This document shows positions 14,701-28,149 of a stretch of DNA of 64,000 nt, in pieces. The DNA lies in contig JACATO010002218.1 of the NCBI GenBank assembly GCA_018389105.1, forward strand, positions 124,001-188,000. Reading direction: 5' to 3'. The translations under genes and the position numbers were made by a program. The DNA is from Nautilus pompilius. Taxonomy: Eukaryota > Mollusca > Cephalopoda > Nautilida > Nautilidae. Every line of letters starts with the position of its first letter. The first letter of the stretch is position 1. The notes under the pieces were generated by a model. That model was not told the DNA's origin and ran no database searches. It saw nothing but the letters and a program-made list of their open reading frames with translations.

Positions 14701-17334
14701 TTCAGCCAGATGACTTTAAAAAGCAAGAATTAGTAACTGTAAAAGCAAGGCAAAATCAGGAATAACACACAGATATACAACATGTCCAGTTGGAGAGAGA
14801 GGTGAGGGACTTATTTTTCTTTTTGGAAGGAATTACTAAAGACTAGAACATTGTGATCTTGCACATTTTTTTAAAAGCAATTACAGATATAAAATAAATG
14901 TACTTTTTTAAATTTACCAAACCATGCAAAGTTCTTAAACATGATTGGGAATGTGGCGATCAAACAAAACAGTTGATTTAAATAAACAGGAAAACTAGAA
15001 ATGGTAAGCAAATGTTAGGTTTGAATATTTCCTTTTTAACCAGCATCACACTGTAATATACAAACTCCAACTCATAGGTGACGATTTGGTTGACTCAGTC
15101 CGCTAAACACCGCTGGCAAAGTTTAGTTAGATCATCACAAGATGTTATGGAAAAATAAGATTTATGCAATAAAATTTGTACAAAACATGAAAATATAAAG
15201 TATGAGAAACTTATACAACACAAATGCAACTGGATGAAATTGACTAAATCAGATTTTTGAAGCAGCTTTAATTTTCCATTAGCTGTTGAAGTCATCATAT
15301 AAAAGATAAAAAACAAAAATACTGTGTTGAGCCTTTCTTGATGTATCAGTAAATTTAATACTGCTTTCTATATTAAACAGGTTCAATAACTAAAACTTCA
15401 GAATTTCATTTAGAATCAAAGAATGGTTTCTTATTCTAATTTGATGGATTCAATGTTTTTGTTTTTTTTTAATACTTAGAATGAATTCTGATACAAACTT
15501 ACAGGTGATTAGCTACTAATACAAGAAACAAACATATATATGTATATAAACTTATATTACTTAATAGAGAGAAGTGGAAAATCTAAGATTTATCAATACA
15601 GATTGTAGGTGAAAAAAGAAAATAAAAACCCTTTAAGACTAAGGAAAGTTTGGTTCTTTCTCTACCCAGGGATTAATTTGACAAAATAAATATATTGGAA
15701 AACAATGAAGGGAAAGTCTGAAAAAGCCCAGAGAAAGAATGGCACAATGATTCTTCTGGAGGTACTAACACCTTGTCATTATCATGCAGTAATTATTTCG
15801 AGATTTCCAGGTAACCACATCCAGGTATCGTTGAGATTGAAACCAGCTATTTAATTTTCTTCTAAACAGGTGTTCCACGAAAGGTGATGGCGAAAAGATG
15901 GTTATAAGATTAGTAGAAGTCTCCTTGAAAGAAACAGGTTCCATAGGGTCAGGGATTGGCTGACCCCTCATATTCAAACACCAGAATAGACCCCCTCATA
16001 GGGAATCCCCCCCTCCTGTCCTGCCTGAGTTGGAGATCTAACACAGGCCATTAAGCAAGAAACAACCCCCTACCACCAGCAACAAAACTGGTCAGAATGG
16101 AGAGGGATGGAAACAAACCACTTGGATCCCCTTGCTTATTTCTTTGTAGGTAACACCCACTGAATGGGAACTGAGAAATGAGCAAAACCTTCACTGGCAC
16201 ACACACACACACACACACACAAGGCCCTTCAGAAAATGTTTTATGGCAGCAGTGAACAAAAAGCAGAAGTAACAACTTTTCCTTTTAATCCATCAGGATG
16301 GCTACCTCAGCAGGACTTGATTTAATCCCTGTCTGTCAGGGAAATGTGAGTCTTTACCAGAAGATATCTGGGTTAATTCACACCTTGGCCATTGTGAATG
16401 GATGAGGCCTGCTGTACCAGCAGCTGGTGCCCTGTTGACTGAAAACTCTCTGATGACAACCAATGAAAGTGCTGCTTAGCTTATTAATAACAAATCCACA
16501 GCTTCCAACCTCCTTCAGCCAAGCCTGAATTCACTGTTAAAACCCACTCCCACTGACTGAAAGGGGCAGGCAAGAGAGGATTTTGTTAACCACACAGTAG
16601 TTTCATTACTTTTGTGGGACAGGGAGAGGAAAAGAAACAAATACTGTCAGTCTCCAGAAGTTATCATAACTGCTAAATGATTGTACATACCACAGGGAAA
16701 TTAGCAATTAAGTAATCTACCAACAAAGATAAAAACTAAATAGTTAACAACTTCTGTCATCCTCGTTTGCTTTTTCAAGCATTAGAGTATTCCAGCATTG
16801 AAATTCCATTATAAATAGAACTGATATTTACTAGTAATTTCCCTTTGCTTGACAAGAAAGAATAAAGAAAAATTTAATATAATTCATCCAAATTCTTCTT
16901 CAACAAAAAGGAAGGGTCCCATTATATAAATTGCTCATAACATTTATTAAGGGACTTGCAAACAAAAAGGGAAAATTACTTTAAAATATTATATAAAAAA
17001 CAAAGAAAATAATCTAGACCTCCGTGTAAGACCGATGAACATTATTAAAGTAAATTCCATTGAAAAAACAGGTGGCAGAACAATAAAAGATACCTTAATT
17101 TCATTCATCCTTCTTTTCATTTTGAAATTTGAAAAATGTAGAAACAAACAAATCAGATAACTTGAGACAAGTAATCTTCAACAAAACTCTCTGGTCACAA
17201 ACATTATATACAGGCAAGCTGCTAAACACGAACCTCATTATATACATGGGAAGGGCAGCAAGTGTTGGAGATTTCATCATTAAAATTATAGGCTTATGAA
17301 AAGATATTAACAAAGACCAAAAAAAACACAAAAC
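11791..17334. other. AT-rich stretch with GC-richer islands, no recognisable gene
   Basis: Islands at about 13.45-13.95 and 15.9-16.6 kb are GC-richer. On minus the first stays open for about 50 codons (including KTICKLGVILTVHVNNN) without a recognised family; the second has stops in all frames. They may be old repeats or UTR. (TA)n at 13267-13287. Confidence 0.5.
16197..16221. repeat. (CA)n microsatellite
   Basis: About 12 CA units in a more GC-rich block of the left region. Confidence 0.95.
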
Positions 17335-17666
17335 CCAAGTAGCTTCTTGAAAACACGATGCAACATTCTTTGGCACATCATGAAGTAGCCACGGAAAATA
17401 AACTTCAGTATCTGACTAGGATCTTCTAAGAGGTCTCCTGAAATCTGCTTTTGACATTGTTGCAATAGAGATCTGTTAAAGATGCACATGACAACTCTAC
17501 ACTCATGCACACTGAAATTAACATAAAACTTGGCCTAAACAGCTTACCTACAGCATATAGTTGTTTTTTTCTAAAAATCAAATTAATGTTTTCTTACCTT
17601 TTCAGAAGAATATCACCTGCAATTTTATCAATAAAAATTATACAGTTCCAAGATCCATAACTACTC
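17335..17666 (-). CDS. Two possible phase-compatible exons of a minus-strand gene
   Basis: Candidate exon 17666-17598 (acceptor ggagcag|GAGTAG, encoding SYGSWNCIIFIDKIAGDILL, donor AAAAG|gtaaga) and candidate exon 17472 to about 17335 (acceptor tttaacag|ATCTC, encoding SLLQQCQKQISGDLLEDPSQ and about 27 more residues). They join in phase. The donor of the second is weak (gttttg). No family recognised; may be chance. Confidence 0.3.
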
Positions 17667-17899
17667 CTGCTCCAGTTTTTCAAAAACAATAAGTTTCTTT
17701 AGGAATTAATGTGTGCATACACACTTTAGAAATATTTAACACCTATTCATCCTAGTGGTTGGTTCTCCAACGTTTCAGAGTATTACAGGGTTCCCCAAAG
17801 AAATACTGATTCAACTGCAGAAATCATAATGGTTTTGTTTCTAAAAAGCAACTCAGCAGTGCTGGAAACCATACTGCCCAGCAAATTCTCTCATTGTTC

Positions 17900-19800
17900 A
17901 ACAGCTTCATTCACAATGCAATTGGGACATGACCTTAAAATGGCTACTCATATCCTATGAGCATGAGCATTTAGGAGAGAATAACTTGTATGTGATCTTC
18001 TAATCTATACTTTTAAGTCCAAGGAAAATTCCTTTTGATTTATTGATTCTAATTTCTTCAAATCAAGATGTTTCATTTTCGGATTCAACTTGCTATACCT
18101 CCTCAATTTTCTGTTTAACATATTTACTTGCCTGATGATGAGATAGTTTAGTGGCAGCTCCTGTAACATCATTAACACTTCATTTCCTTGTACATCAGCA
18201 TGTCTTGGTATCCAGTGCAACAGAGATATGAAAAAATTTTCAGAAATCTCTGAGAGCACAATATAATTCATTGCTTTTTTAATTCCAGACCAGTTTTTCA
18301 TATCCTCAGAAACTGCAAGAGAGATTTATTGTCAGTAAAGATATTTATATGGCAAGGTACATCAGTTAAAAGCAGGTATCTCAAGCTGTTTGAAAATTCA
18401 ATTGTCATACCTTGGTAGTTGCCTACCTCTACTTTAACTTCCTTTCTATCCAGCATTATAAAACTCTTGTACCTCCAAACCTAAGATCAACTCTACTGAG
18501 CACAGTTACACTGATTATCAAGGTAACATAGCTAATGTTGCATTCACTAAGTTAAATAAGTATGAAGGGTGATCTTATTAAGAATAAGACAGGGTAAGAT
18601 CAGTGATAACATACTAGTGCTAACTGCTGAGGATTAGCCAGTGGTTCTCTCTCTTGGCTCTCCATCAATTCAGTTATCTCAAATCTCTCAGTAGCTGTTT
18701 ATAATACTGATGTAAAGTTGGTCACTTGAGTCAACAAGAAACTTGGGTGATCCACATGTTGTTTGATTTTCTTTACAAATCTGATTGCTTCACTTAGAAA
18801 ATGTAGCATTACAGGAATAAAATCAGCTTATCTTGAAAGATTAACAGGTGTGTTAATATGGCATTATTTTTATATCTAATGGCTTGATTTTGCATACTCA
18901 GATTACCCAGTTTTGATGAGGCACATGCAGTCCATGCTACACTTTCATACTCCATCTTGGAGAAGTTATAATCCTTGTAGTCTATCCATAGGCATCCCAA
19001 GAAGTGCCTGCAGCTCAAAGTATGATATTAATTTTCTTCTGGAGTGATTCTACATCATTAATGTTTTCCAAATCTAAGATGAGTATCTAATGTAAACCCT
19101 AAGTATTGGGGTGCCGTGTCAAAAGGAAATAACACATTTATAAGATATTTAGACATGTAGTTTTGAGTAACATTTGTAAAAAGTTGTCAATCTTTTTGAA
19201 TTTAAGATAATTTCCCATAATCTAACCCACTGCAAGAGCAGTCAAGATTTCATTTAACCTCTTTTCTGCTGCTAAAATAGTGGATTCAGAAGCCCAAGTA
19301 ATATAAGCATTTTGTATGAGCTGTGTGATATCAAAGAGGACAAAACTTGAGATAGCTCCCTGCAGTACTCCTTGTGCAAGCAAGATATGGTACAGGCGAG
19401 GTGGGGCCATTAATCTTCATCATTGCAAATCTGTCAACAATTGGCAATTTAATTCATTTGATTACTTGCAGTGGTATTAATAGTTTAATGAGTTCATAAA
19501 TAAGGTCAAGTTTTCATACTTTTTCACATGCTGATTTCAGATACATGAATACTGATAACATATTGTGTTTCCTCTGGAATGCATCTTATCCTACTTTTGA
19601 AATTCTAGTCACCATGTCAGATATCATTGTACAACCTGTTCAAATAGTTTAACCAAGCAGCTTATGAAGAGAATTTAGCCTCAGCTATCTGCTTCATCCT
19701 TATCCTCTCCTTTCATGAGAATTGGAATAATGGCTCTTCTCCTAATTGTTTTCTTATGCTATAAGAAAAGTCACACATATAAATCAGCATAAATAATTTG
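17900..19800 (-). mobile_element. Non-LTR retrotransposon relic, RT plus RNase H (I/Nimb-like group)
   Basis: On the minus strand, broken frames give in order: AIIPILMKGEDKDEADS then LVKLFEQVV (RT fingers, about 19.74-19.63 kb); GVLQGAISSFVLF (PQGxxxSP motif, about 19.36 kb) with WASES downstream; LAGTSWDAYG-type and KLGNLSMQNQAIR (thumb/connection, about 19.02-18.88 kb); and LHWIPRHADVQGNE (RNase H WxPGHxGxxGNE, about 18.2 kb). An RNase H after RT is typical of I-, Nimb-, Ingi- and LOA-type elements. Many stops and frameshifts; no endonuclease recognised. The YxDD core was not found intact. Confidence 0.8.
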
Positions 19801-21752
19801 AACATTGAACATCTAATATGAAGTCCACTCTTGCTGTTGTTATGCTGGAATGGTTTGATGTGGATAGCATTAAGCCCAGACTGCCATCAGCAAAACTGAA
19901 TTGTGAATAAGAAAAAGTCCGTGACATTAAGCACACACCTGTGCAAACTGTTGAAGCATACAATGACTTAAAATTGTCCTATTGCCTTCTACACTTATGT
20001 TGACCAATCACAGCTTCCTAATGATGATGATGATTATTGGATGCACTGGTATACTTTGCATTCCTATAAAAAACTGATGTATTCTTAGATACTCTTAAGC
20101 AGTAGTTTTTAAATAATGTATCTTAAGTCTCTATCAAATGATGAAATATAAACCAGCTTATGGTAAATACTTGCATGCCCACTACAACCTGTCTTTAGGA
20201 AAAACCTCGATGCTGTGTATGTCATATTTTGTTAAATTTTACAAAGAAAAATCTCATCCTCATTATTATATGGCTACTCTTAAAAATGAGTAAGGCCAGT
20301 ATGTGAAAAGTACAAGATATGAAAACCTATATTACACCCTAGAATTTTCTGATTCTGCCTGAAGTAATTAAACATGCTGAATTTGCATAATAATGTTATG
20401 TTAACTTAATGAAGTACTTGGTGTTATAAATCATGACAGCAAGTAGGATTGTATTCAAAAGCAGACGTTTAAAAGTGGTCATAGGTAGTGTCAAGCTATG
20501 AGCATAATTTAAAGACAGATTCCATCATTGCTATTTCTAGGGTGATGCCAAAACTTTTGGCTTTGAGTGTTTGGCAAGACTGTCACTAAAGATGACAAAA
20601 CTGGTTCCGCTAGATGAAAAAAACAAAATAGGTGCATTTGTTACCTCATAGAAAGCAAAAAATGCTAAACCACTATGATAGTAGACAAATCATCAATGGA
20701 AAGGTTATTGGTGCCATTTCCCCCATTTAGAAACAATTTTGCCTCTTTCTGCTACCTTACTGTCTGGTAGTCTCTAACAGTGTATTTTAATGACCCATTC
20801 AGTTTACCACAATCAGGTTTAGGTTGGTGAGATTGTTGGATGTACAAAGTTGCATATTCACATTAGTCAATTGCTAGTAACTTGCAACAAGATTGACCAG
20901 CTTCTAAAGTTATTCCATTAATATCAAAAGTGATATTGGTAGATGTCAGGAAAGCAATGGTACTGACTGGTGCCCTGACCTTATGCTGCAGCAACTCATG
21001 CAGATGTTGTTTGGTGAAGATACAAATCTTCTTTTGGTTTAAGAGATGCCTGCCTCTTATCCTTGAACCCTCATCCCCAACCTCTCTGTTAGCTTCGCAG
21101 TACACCAGCATGCTTTTGACCTCTCTTATCCTTCTTATCTAGGTCAATACATCTGCCGGTTCTCTTGTTAGTTTGCCAAATTGGTCTGTAGCATCAAATG
21201 AGTATACAGTTTTCTTTTTACCAACTTCTTAAGTATTGATTTTAACCAAAGATGTCTCAAAGCTTTCAAATCAGTTAAAATTGGCAATGGATCACAATGG
21301 GATCTGATCAGCTACAGATTATTCCAAACCTTTCCAATCTCTTCTGGTTGACCTCCTGGTCTTGTTCATGTTTCTCCTCCTACAAATAAACACTGACATC
21401 TGACATCCATTTGATCATTATTCTGGAGAGATCTTGGTTCGGGTGAGAGCAGTAAACCTGTTCAAACCCCTTCAATTCTAGCGGAATAATTAAAGCAAAT
21501 GACAGTTTTTATTCAAGTTAAGTAATGAAAAAGGCTCGCAGTTTGGCAAATACAAGTATTTACAGTTTGATAGATAGACTGACAACAGGGTACACACAAC
21601 CCTGACACATCTCCAGTATGCAGTTTACCCATCAAAATGCCCACTTCAAAAAGAACAGGAAAAAAAGAAAAGTCAACGAAAACTTGAACAATCTGAATAT
21701 GCGTGTTTTCATCAGTGTTATTGGAGATCTTACTTAAGAGCGTCCTTCGTAC
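19801..21752. other. No recognisable gene; possibly 5' remains of the LINE or intron
   Basis: Frames are open for up to 82 codons on minus (21111-20863, including STIAFLTSTNITFDINGITL) but I cannot place them in the LINE or in any family. Confidence 0.4.
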
Positions 21753-21863
21753 CTTTAAAAGAGAATCAATCTGAGGAACAAAGTATGGGCGCCATGTTGA
21801 TGAGAGAGCTGGGTAATGGCGGACGGAACCTCTCCCAATCACACCGACAAGTTTCGTTGCCAT
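21753..21863 (-). CDS. Possible first exon of a minus-strand gene
   Basis: CpG-containing block. ATGGCAACG opens 37 codons (MATKLVGVIGRG ... PYFVPQIDSLLK) ending exactly at AAAG|gtacga, phase 0. A second ATG (ATGGCGCCC, stopping after 9 codons) overlaps, so it may instead be 5' UTR. On + the same block starts MADGTSPNHTDK, so a bidirectional promoter is possible. Not recognised. Confidence 0.3.
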
Positions 21864-21905
21864 TACTTCGCGGTCATCGCTTGCAGTAATATTACAGTGG
21901 TACAT

Positions 21906-24900
21906 TTTTTTTTCTTCTTTCTTTTCTGTTTTTTTAGAGGTAAAGTAAATCAGGATAATTCGGATTTAAAAAAAATACAGACTTTTGGATGCCAAACCGT
22001 CAGCGTCTTCAAATCGTCCAAAATTCGGGGGGGTTTCCATGGAAACCCTTCCAGTTTCACGAATCATTCCAGGGAAGGAATTGCTGATAACCAGATACTT
22101 TCCGTTTGTTTCTTTGTTGTTTTCTGTAATTAACCTCATCGCAAAGGCAGTAATTAATGAACTAACCGCCGTTTATTTCGAGGTTTGGGAACCTTCTTTA
22201 TCCCCCCCCCCCCGCGCTAGGATATCGAGCAGAGCCGGCAGGTGGTTTCAGTATCTGTTTGTTGCCTTCTAAAGGAAAAGGGAACGAAACTGACCAGATA
22301 AAGGTGGGGGGTTTTTAAAAGACTATTATAAACAAGCACGTGTGTTAAAAGGGGTGCATTCCCTTCACAGTAATATTCGTACAATAAGAAAAGAATTCGA
22401 GGGCACTTTCAGTTCGCCGCCATGTTTAGCATCGCACTCAAAAAAAAAATGGTGGTTGGGGGGGTGTTTAGTTAGAACCTCTGTTTGTGCTCATTTACAG
22501 ACGTTTTACTCTCTCCCTTGCTGGGTTGGGGTGTGTGTGTGTGTGTGTGCTGCGATTGTCCCTTTGTAATAGACTGTTAGGAGTAATAAAAAGTTACGTA
22601 GCTATAATTTTTTTTTAGCGGATTTCGGACTGAAGGAGTGGGTCGGGTTACATGCCGTAGTAAGCAGGAGAGCTCGCCTCCCACCATCAGCAGTTACCAA
22701 TAATCTCCAGTGGCACCTCTCGCAGGACTCAGCTAGTATCCCGGTGGTGGTGGTGGCGGCGGCTTCTGAAAACGTGTTCTTCTTGGCTTTAAAATCGTTA
22801 AAAGAGTGGAATGGGTCACCTGGTGGTAGTCATTCGCTTTAAAGAATCATGCATTGCCATATCTCTTCCCTGTATACGGACCCCATCCTTGCATACATTG
22901 TGATGGCCTCTCGCCCTGCTGTAACTATGAAACGAAAGTATTTTATCATTTTTTTTAAAGGGGCACAAACTATTCCTGGGTCCTGGCGTCGTTGGTGCCA
23001 TCGACATGCTTCGTTTTTTTTTGCATGGCTCTCACAGATTGAACATAATTACCTGAGAAACTTTATAAACTATTACAAATCCCTTAGCAACCATTTTATT
23101 AAAAAGTGTTTTAAAAAAAGCAGACAAGCTTTCCAAAGTCGCACAAATACTTTCCAGGTGTACCAGTGTGAAGGTATAGGCTATTGTTTGGTTTCTAAAC
23201 TTAAATTTAAAAAGCTGCATTGTATAAATACCTTAAAAGCTATTTTATTAACTAGTATATTCTGGTTTCAATGATGAATGGTTTCATCTCCCCTGGCACC
23301 TGGAGGGTTATGCTTGCATGTGCCCTTCAGCTGATTACTTATATACCCCCCTGAAAAGATTTCTTACTCTTTATTTTGCTGCCGCGACCACATGTTTCAT
23401 TAGTTTTATGCATTGTTAGACTGGTTGTGATTCAGGGATTGTTCGCTGACTTTTTGTCATCAACAAAGCTGATCCTTTTCTGAAAAATCTTTTATGTGTT
23501 TTACCTAAAAAATGAACACACCATAACTTGCTATCTCGTAAAAAAAAACACAAACAACAACAACAACTGCAAAACGGTTTTACTTCTTCTGAACTAGATC
23601 TCTGTCGGAAAATTAGAAGTAAGAAAAAAATAGAATCTTATAAAAAAGGTGAAAACAAATTTTACAGTTTTAAATGTATTGGTTCATATTTCTGACTTCC
23701 GAGAAAAGGCTGGGGGGGATTCATATAAGCAATTAACCGCCATGCTTGGCTTACAAGATCATCTTACTACAGTCAAGACTTGGCTGCCTGCACATGATGG
23801 TTCTCAAAAGACATCTTCTTGTAGTGCATGCAGTACTGTAGCCTGATAAAATGATCTCTGCGCGTCTTGAATCGGCCAGGACTTCTCTCACAATTTATTG
23901 CCATTACTGGAGCCGGGTTTTGGGGGTTTTTTTTCGTTCACACCACAAAGTTGGTCATTTCATTGTTGCAGCTTTTCAATAAACCCCTGCTCTGCGCAAA
24001 CATCACTTCTCCCTACCTTGGATTTTGTGAAAGAGCCTAGAAATTTTTTAAATTTTCTTCTGTTGCTGCAGAATAGAATTAGTCTTCTAAATGACTGAGG
24101 AAAGAAGCGTTGATTCCATAAAGTTCACAGATACTAATCAGACGCATTTTCAAATGTGAGCCTGGTTGCATTTGTTCTGTTTTCAAAGGGAATGAAGATT
24201 TACTGTCTCACAATTTCCATCGATTCAGGTTTGTTTCCGCTTCCACGAAAACTATGGCGTATTAACATGATGTCAGTCCTGTTTACGTTGCCTATGCATT
24301 AAATAAGCGAACATCGGTCTGTTGCCTGATTCGAATTTATTCTTTACAACAGATAATTTCATTTTTAAATTCGCTTTATAAACTTGTTACAAATAATCAA
24401 CAGGTAGTAGGAAATCTTTGTGAGAAATTCATATAGTCCAAGGGAGATAAATCAGCACTCCAACCTCGGGGCGCAAGACGATACCGTGGCCGCGTTTCTC
24501 TCTCTCTCTCTCTCTCCGTTTGCGCTAGTTACATTTACCTGAGAAGTTGGATGAGACGTCCCGAGGATAAATACGCAGATTTCCGCTAATAAACATTTGG
24601 TTCAACACAAGGAAATCGTAGAGTTACGACATGAATGGCTTCGATTTTAGATGCTAAGCCATTCGGTTCTAAATGTTCAATCATCCATTCCATTAGAAAG
24701 TTAGTTTGTGTTTGTCTTCAGAACCACAACGGGATGCCACCATTCCGCCGTTAAAGCACGATGTTCTTCTGGAAAGTGCATGCAGCCTTGGAACACCCAC
24801 GTGACAGTTTTCAAAAAAAGAAGACCAGAGGCAGCACGATACGGCAACCATTTTTGTCAGCCTCTTCCAAGGCATCCAGAATGATCACGTGACGCTCGTC

Positions 24901-26899
24901 TTCACCTAGTGGTGTATGTGTGTGTGGGGGGTGGGGACATGAAGCAAACTCTAGTTATACAGAATCCTATGAATAGTGGGCGAAGGGTTTGACCCTCCTA
25001 GTGGGAGACATGTCGCAGGATGTCCTTGTGTTCCAGTGAAGTCCTCTTTACCACTATTTGAAAGCATTGTGGAGAACGTGGCATTTTCGGTTTCCAAAAA
25101 TGTTGACTTTTCAGTTTCTGAAGCAGGAGAGGCCTTCCCAAAGTTTGTCTGCCGCCATTGCTGAAATATTCTGCAAACTAAAGCCGTGTTTTCCATGTTT
25201 GGGGCTCCCCTTTTTGTTGTTATCGCTGTACTCGTTCCTTCTCGGTCTTCATAAAAAAAAAAAAAAATTCTCTTCCAGCATCGTTTTGGTGCTGGACCGT
25301 TCTAAAGGATGGCAGCGCTTGGAGTGAAGGAGACTTAAAGATGACAGACCAAGGGAGCTGAATATGGTGGGTAGACTGATCCATGGAAGAGCTTGGGAGG
25401 AGGGAAACGAGATGGTTAAAAGGGTGCTGAATAGAATGAAGAGGAAAAAAAAATAGAGTTAAAGAGTCGAACAGAGCAAGAACCGTGGCAAAGCAGCAGA
25501 GTAATGAGGTGGTGGGTAGTGTACCAAAGGAGAGCTGTCTCTACAAAATGGATTGTTAATAAGTCACAGGAAAAGGTGGAAAGGATGAACTTGTTTGTTT
25601 TTTTTTTGAGAAATGCTCTTTATCGCTACTACCACATGTCTAAAACTAAATGTAGCTCCTACTAGCTACAAGAAATTTCCCTGGTGTTCAGAGATCCCAA
25701 TCAGCTTCTGGTGGTAAAACTATTCCACTATAATTATGCAAAATGTTTGAGGTTTTAACATTGCAATTAGTGGTTACTGTTCTGACACAAGTTTTGTTAG
25801 ATTTATAATAATTCTTTTTCTTTTAGAAGGAATAATGAATTCCCCTGTATTAACAATAAAATGTTGAAAAAACCTTTTCATAAGGCGGAGTATAATTTTT
25901 GAAAAAGTATATATATACTTTTTTTCTCTCAACATTACAGATTTATCACAAATAAACAAGGTGTTCTTGTTGGGATAGAGAGAGTGAGCGAGTTTTTCTT
26001 TTTTGGTAATCCAATAATCTTTAGTGTTCTTGAGAAAGAGAATAAAGAGAAGGAAAGATTATAGTCGATTTGCAGAAAAAAATTCAAAAGATGCTGTAGA
26101 GCCATCAAAATTTAGGAAATGCTACACTGAATCTTAAATGACAAAACTTTACTCAGCACTCAAAAGTTTTCAGAGAATCTATACTGACTGATTTCAGCTA
26201 AGGAAAAGCATCAAAAGACTTTGGTTGCAATGGGTTTTTTAGACTGAAGTACTGTAATAATTGTATGGTGAAGAAAACAACACCATAGACAAATTTTATG
26301 GTAGCTCCACAAGAGACAGCTCGTATTATGCCAGTAAAAATTATCCGTACCGAAATGGCATTAGTAGAATAGTGTCACAAATAGAACCACAGATGGAGCA
26401 TTATCTGCTTACCCATGCAATTATAAGCTGTTGCTAAAACATTAGGAACTAAAAAGTAAGAAAAAGAAGATAAACAAAAAACAAGGTCTCAATTTCGACC
26501 TGGGAATCCCCATAATTTTGGAGCACTAGGAACGCTCAAGTGAAACCTGATTGGATACAATTTACCTAGGTATTCTGTATAATTCCTGGGTAGTCTATTG
26601 AGTGCCAACACTAAAGTATTATTCTAAATAATTTTTTCTACTGTATAGTACGATTAGTGAGTGGCATAAACAAACACAATGTGGTTTATTAAGACTATTA
26701 TTATTAATTATCTAAAAAATCATATCATTAACAGACAACTACAAATAAAAGATATAAGTGGTCACTAGGAGAGCAGACCACCAAAAAAATGAAATGGAAT
26801 ACTTAACTTAATTTTTATTAACATTACTTGTTACAACATGACAAAACTGAATGGCATTTAGACTGATACCAAACCATAAAGAACATTTGTCACTTTGGC
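21906..26899. other. Intergenic stretch with CpG-containing patches
   Basis: T-rich on +, (TG)n at 22529-22549, (CT)n at 24499-24516, CpG-richer patches at 22.0-22.9 and 24.4-25.3 kb. At 25165 a minus ATGGCGGCAGAC opens only 15 codons. No gene can be supported. Confidence 0.5.
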
Positions 26900-27750
26900 A
26901 CTTCGTTTTCAAGAGAATTTCACAAATCCTTGCCCTGTTCCAATTGATTGCCGACCTTTTTTTTCGTCTAAAACCGAGATCTGGGGCACAACTTCTTTAA
27001 AATGGCATCTATAATTCCTAGCGATAGAATCCATCACTTGTTACTTCCACGACAACAGTTAATATATTACGAACATTCCCCGGGCCATTATCAACTCCGG
27101 GAACAGGTATACGAACTGCAGATCCTTGTTCTACTGGCGGGAAGTTTTTGCCAGGTGACGTTTTCTCTTGCTTCTTCTGTGAGATTATCTTTGGTCTCTT
27201 CTCGATGACTGTTTTCTGTTTTTAGTGCTCCAAACCCTTCGCTTTCTTCAGAATCTATGGCATCAATGTGATGTCCACAGTCCTGGCACCGATCAGCTCC
27301 AACGCTCTAAGAAAACAAGGCACCAAATTTCATGGGATGTTGAATTTTGTTCTTGCTGTTCTATAAAAGAGATTTCTTGGGGTCTTCAGCATCATAATCA
27401 CCTTCAATTGAATTAATAATTTCCTCAAGCGCCTCTTCTTTTTCAGCATTCTTTAACATATCTCGTGATGAGTTTGGCGGACTTAGCCAAACACTGGCAC
27501 ACGTGGCGACCTTATAATGCCAGCATGAAAAGCTCTGTTCTTCATCAGCTGAACTGGTCGTAAGCTGTCATGCTAGTGTGGATATTTTTCAATCGTGTAT
27601 CCATCCCCACGTCCTCTATATCCTGGCTATCCCCCAACACTACCCCGGCTCTGACTGTGCCGGGGTTTACCGTGCACAGTGTTAAGTTCAGGCCAGAAGG
27701 TTTTCCGAGTAGGCCACCTCTTCGACTCGCCAAGACGGCATACTAGTGTG
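26900..27750 (-). pseudogene. KRBA2-like DDE integrase relic
   Basis: Minus-strand translation in shifting frames recovers, in order, VHGKPRHSQS then a GSV remnant (near 27678-27640; the rve core motif usually reading HGKPRHSQSQGSVERAN), MKNRAFHAGIIRSP (near 27550-27510), a cysteine pair DRCQDCGHH, and SAVRIPVPGVDNGPGNVRN (near 27120-27070). The last matches the basic C-terminal segment of KRAB-A-domain-containing protein 2 and SCAN-domain-type integrase proteins common in molluscs. Stops and frameshifts interrupt it and the conserved glutamate region is broken, so it is inactive. It lies upstream of VTA1 on the opposite strand. The N-terminal half is not recognisable. Confidence 0.75.
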
Positions 27751-28149
27751 AATTTATATTTGCCATCTGGAGCAGACTGGGACTCTGTTAAGTCAACCTG
27801 GCAAGCGTGAATTCAGTTCAGAGGAATCTAATTCCTAAATAACTACTACCCTTTTTAGATCCCTTAATGTTTCTGGTAACAAGGTTCACACAGTTCCTCG
27901 ATCGCCCTATCAGAAACACGCTGCTGTTCTTCCCTGCAACACTTCGACTTTCGCAGGATCCACACGACCAGCGACTTCTGCTGCTGTCATCCCGAATGAA
28001 AACGAGAGTGGACGGCGAACAGACAGCGTGAGTGGGACAGGTTCGGACTTGTAGAGCCCCCCATCTTTAACCCATTGCCGGTATCATGCCAGGCAATGGC
28101 TGCGCAGTGTGTGTGAAGCAGCAAACATTTCACACTTTAACCTGATCTT

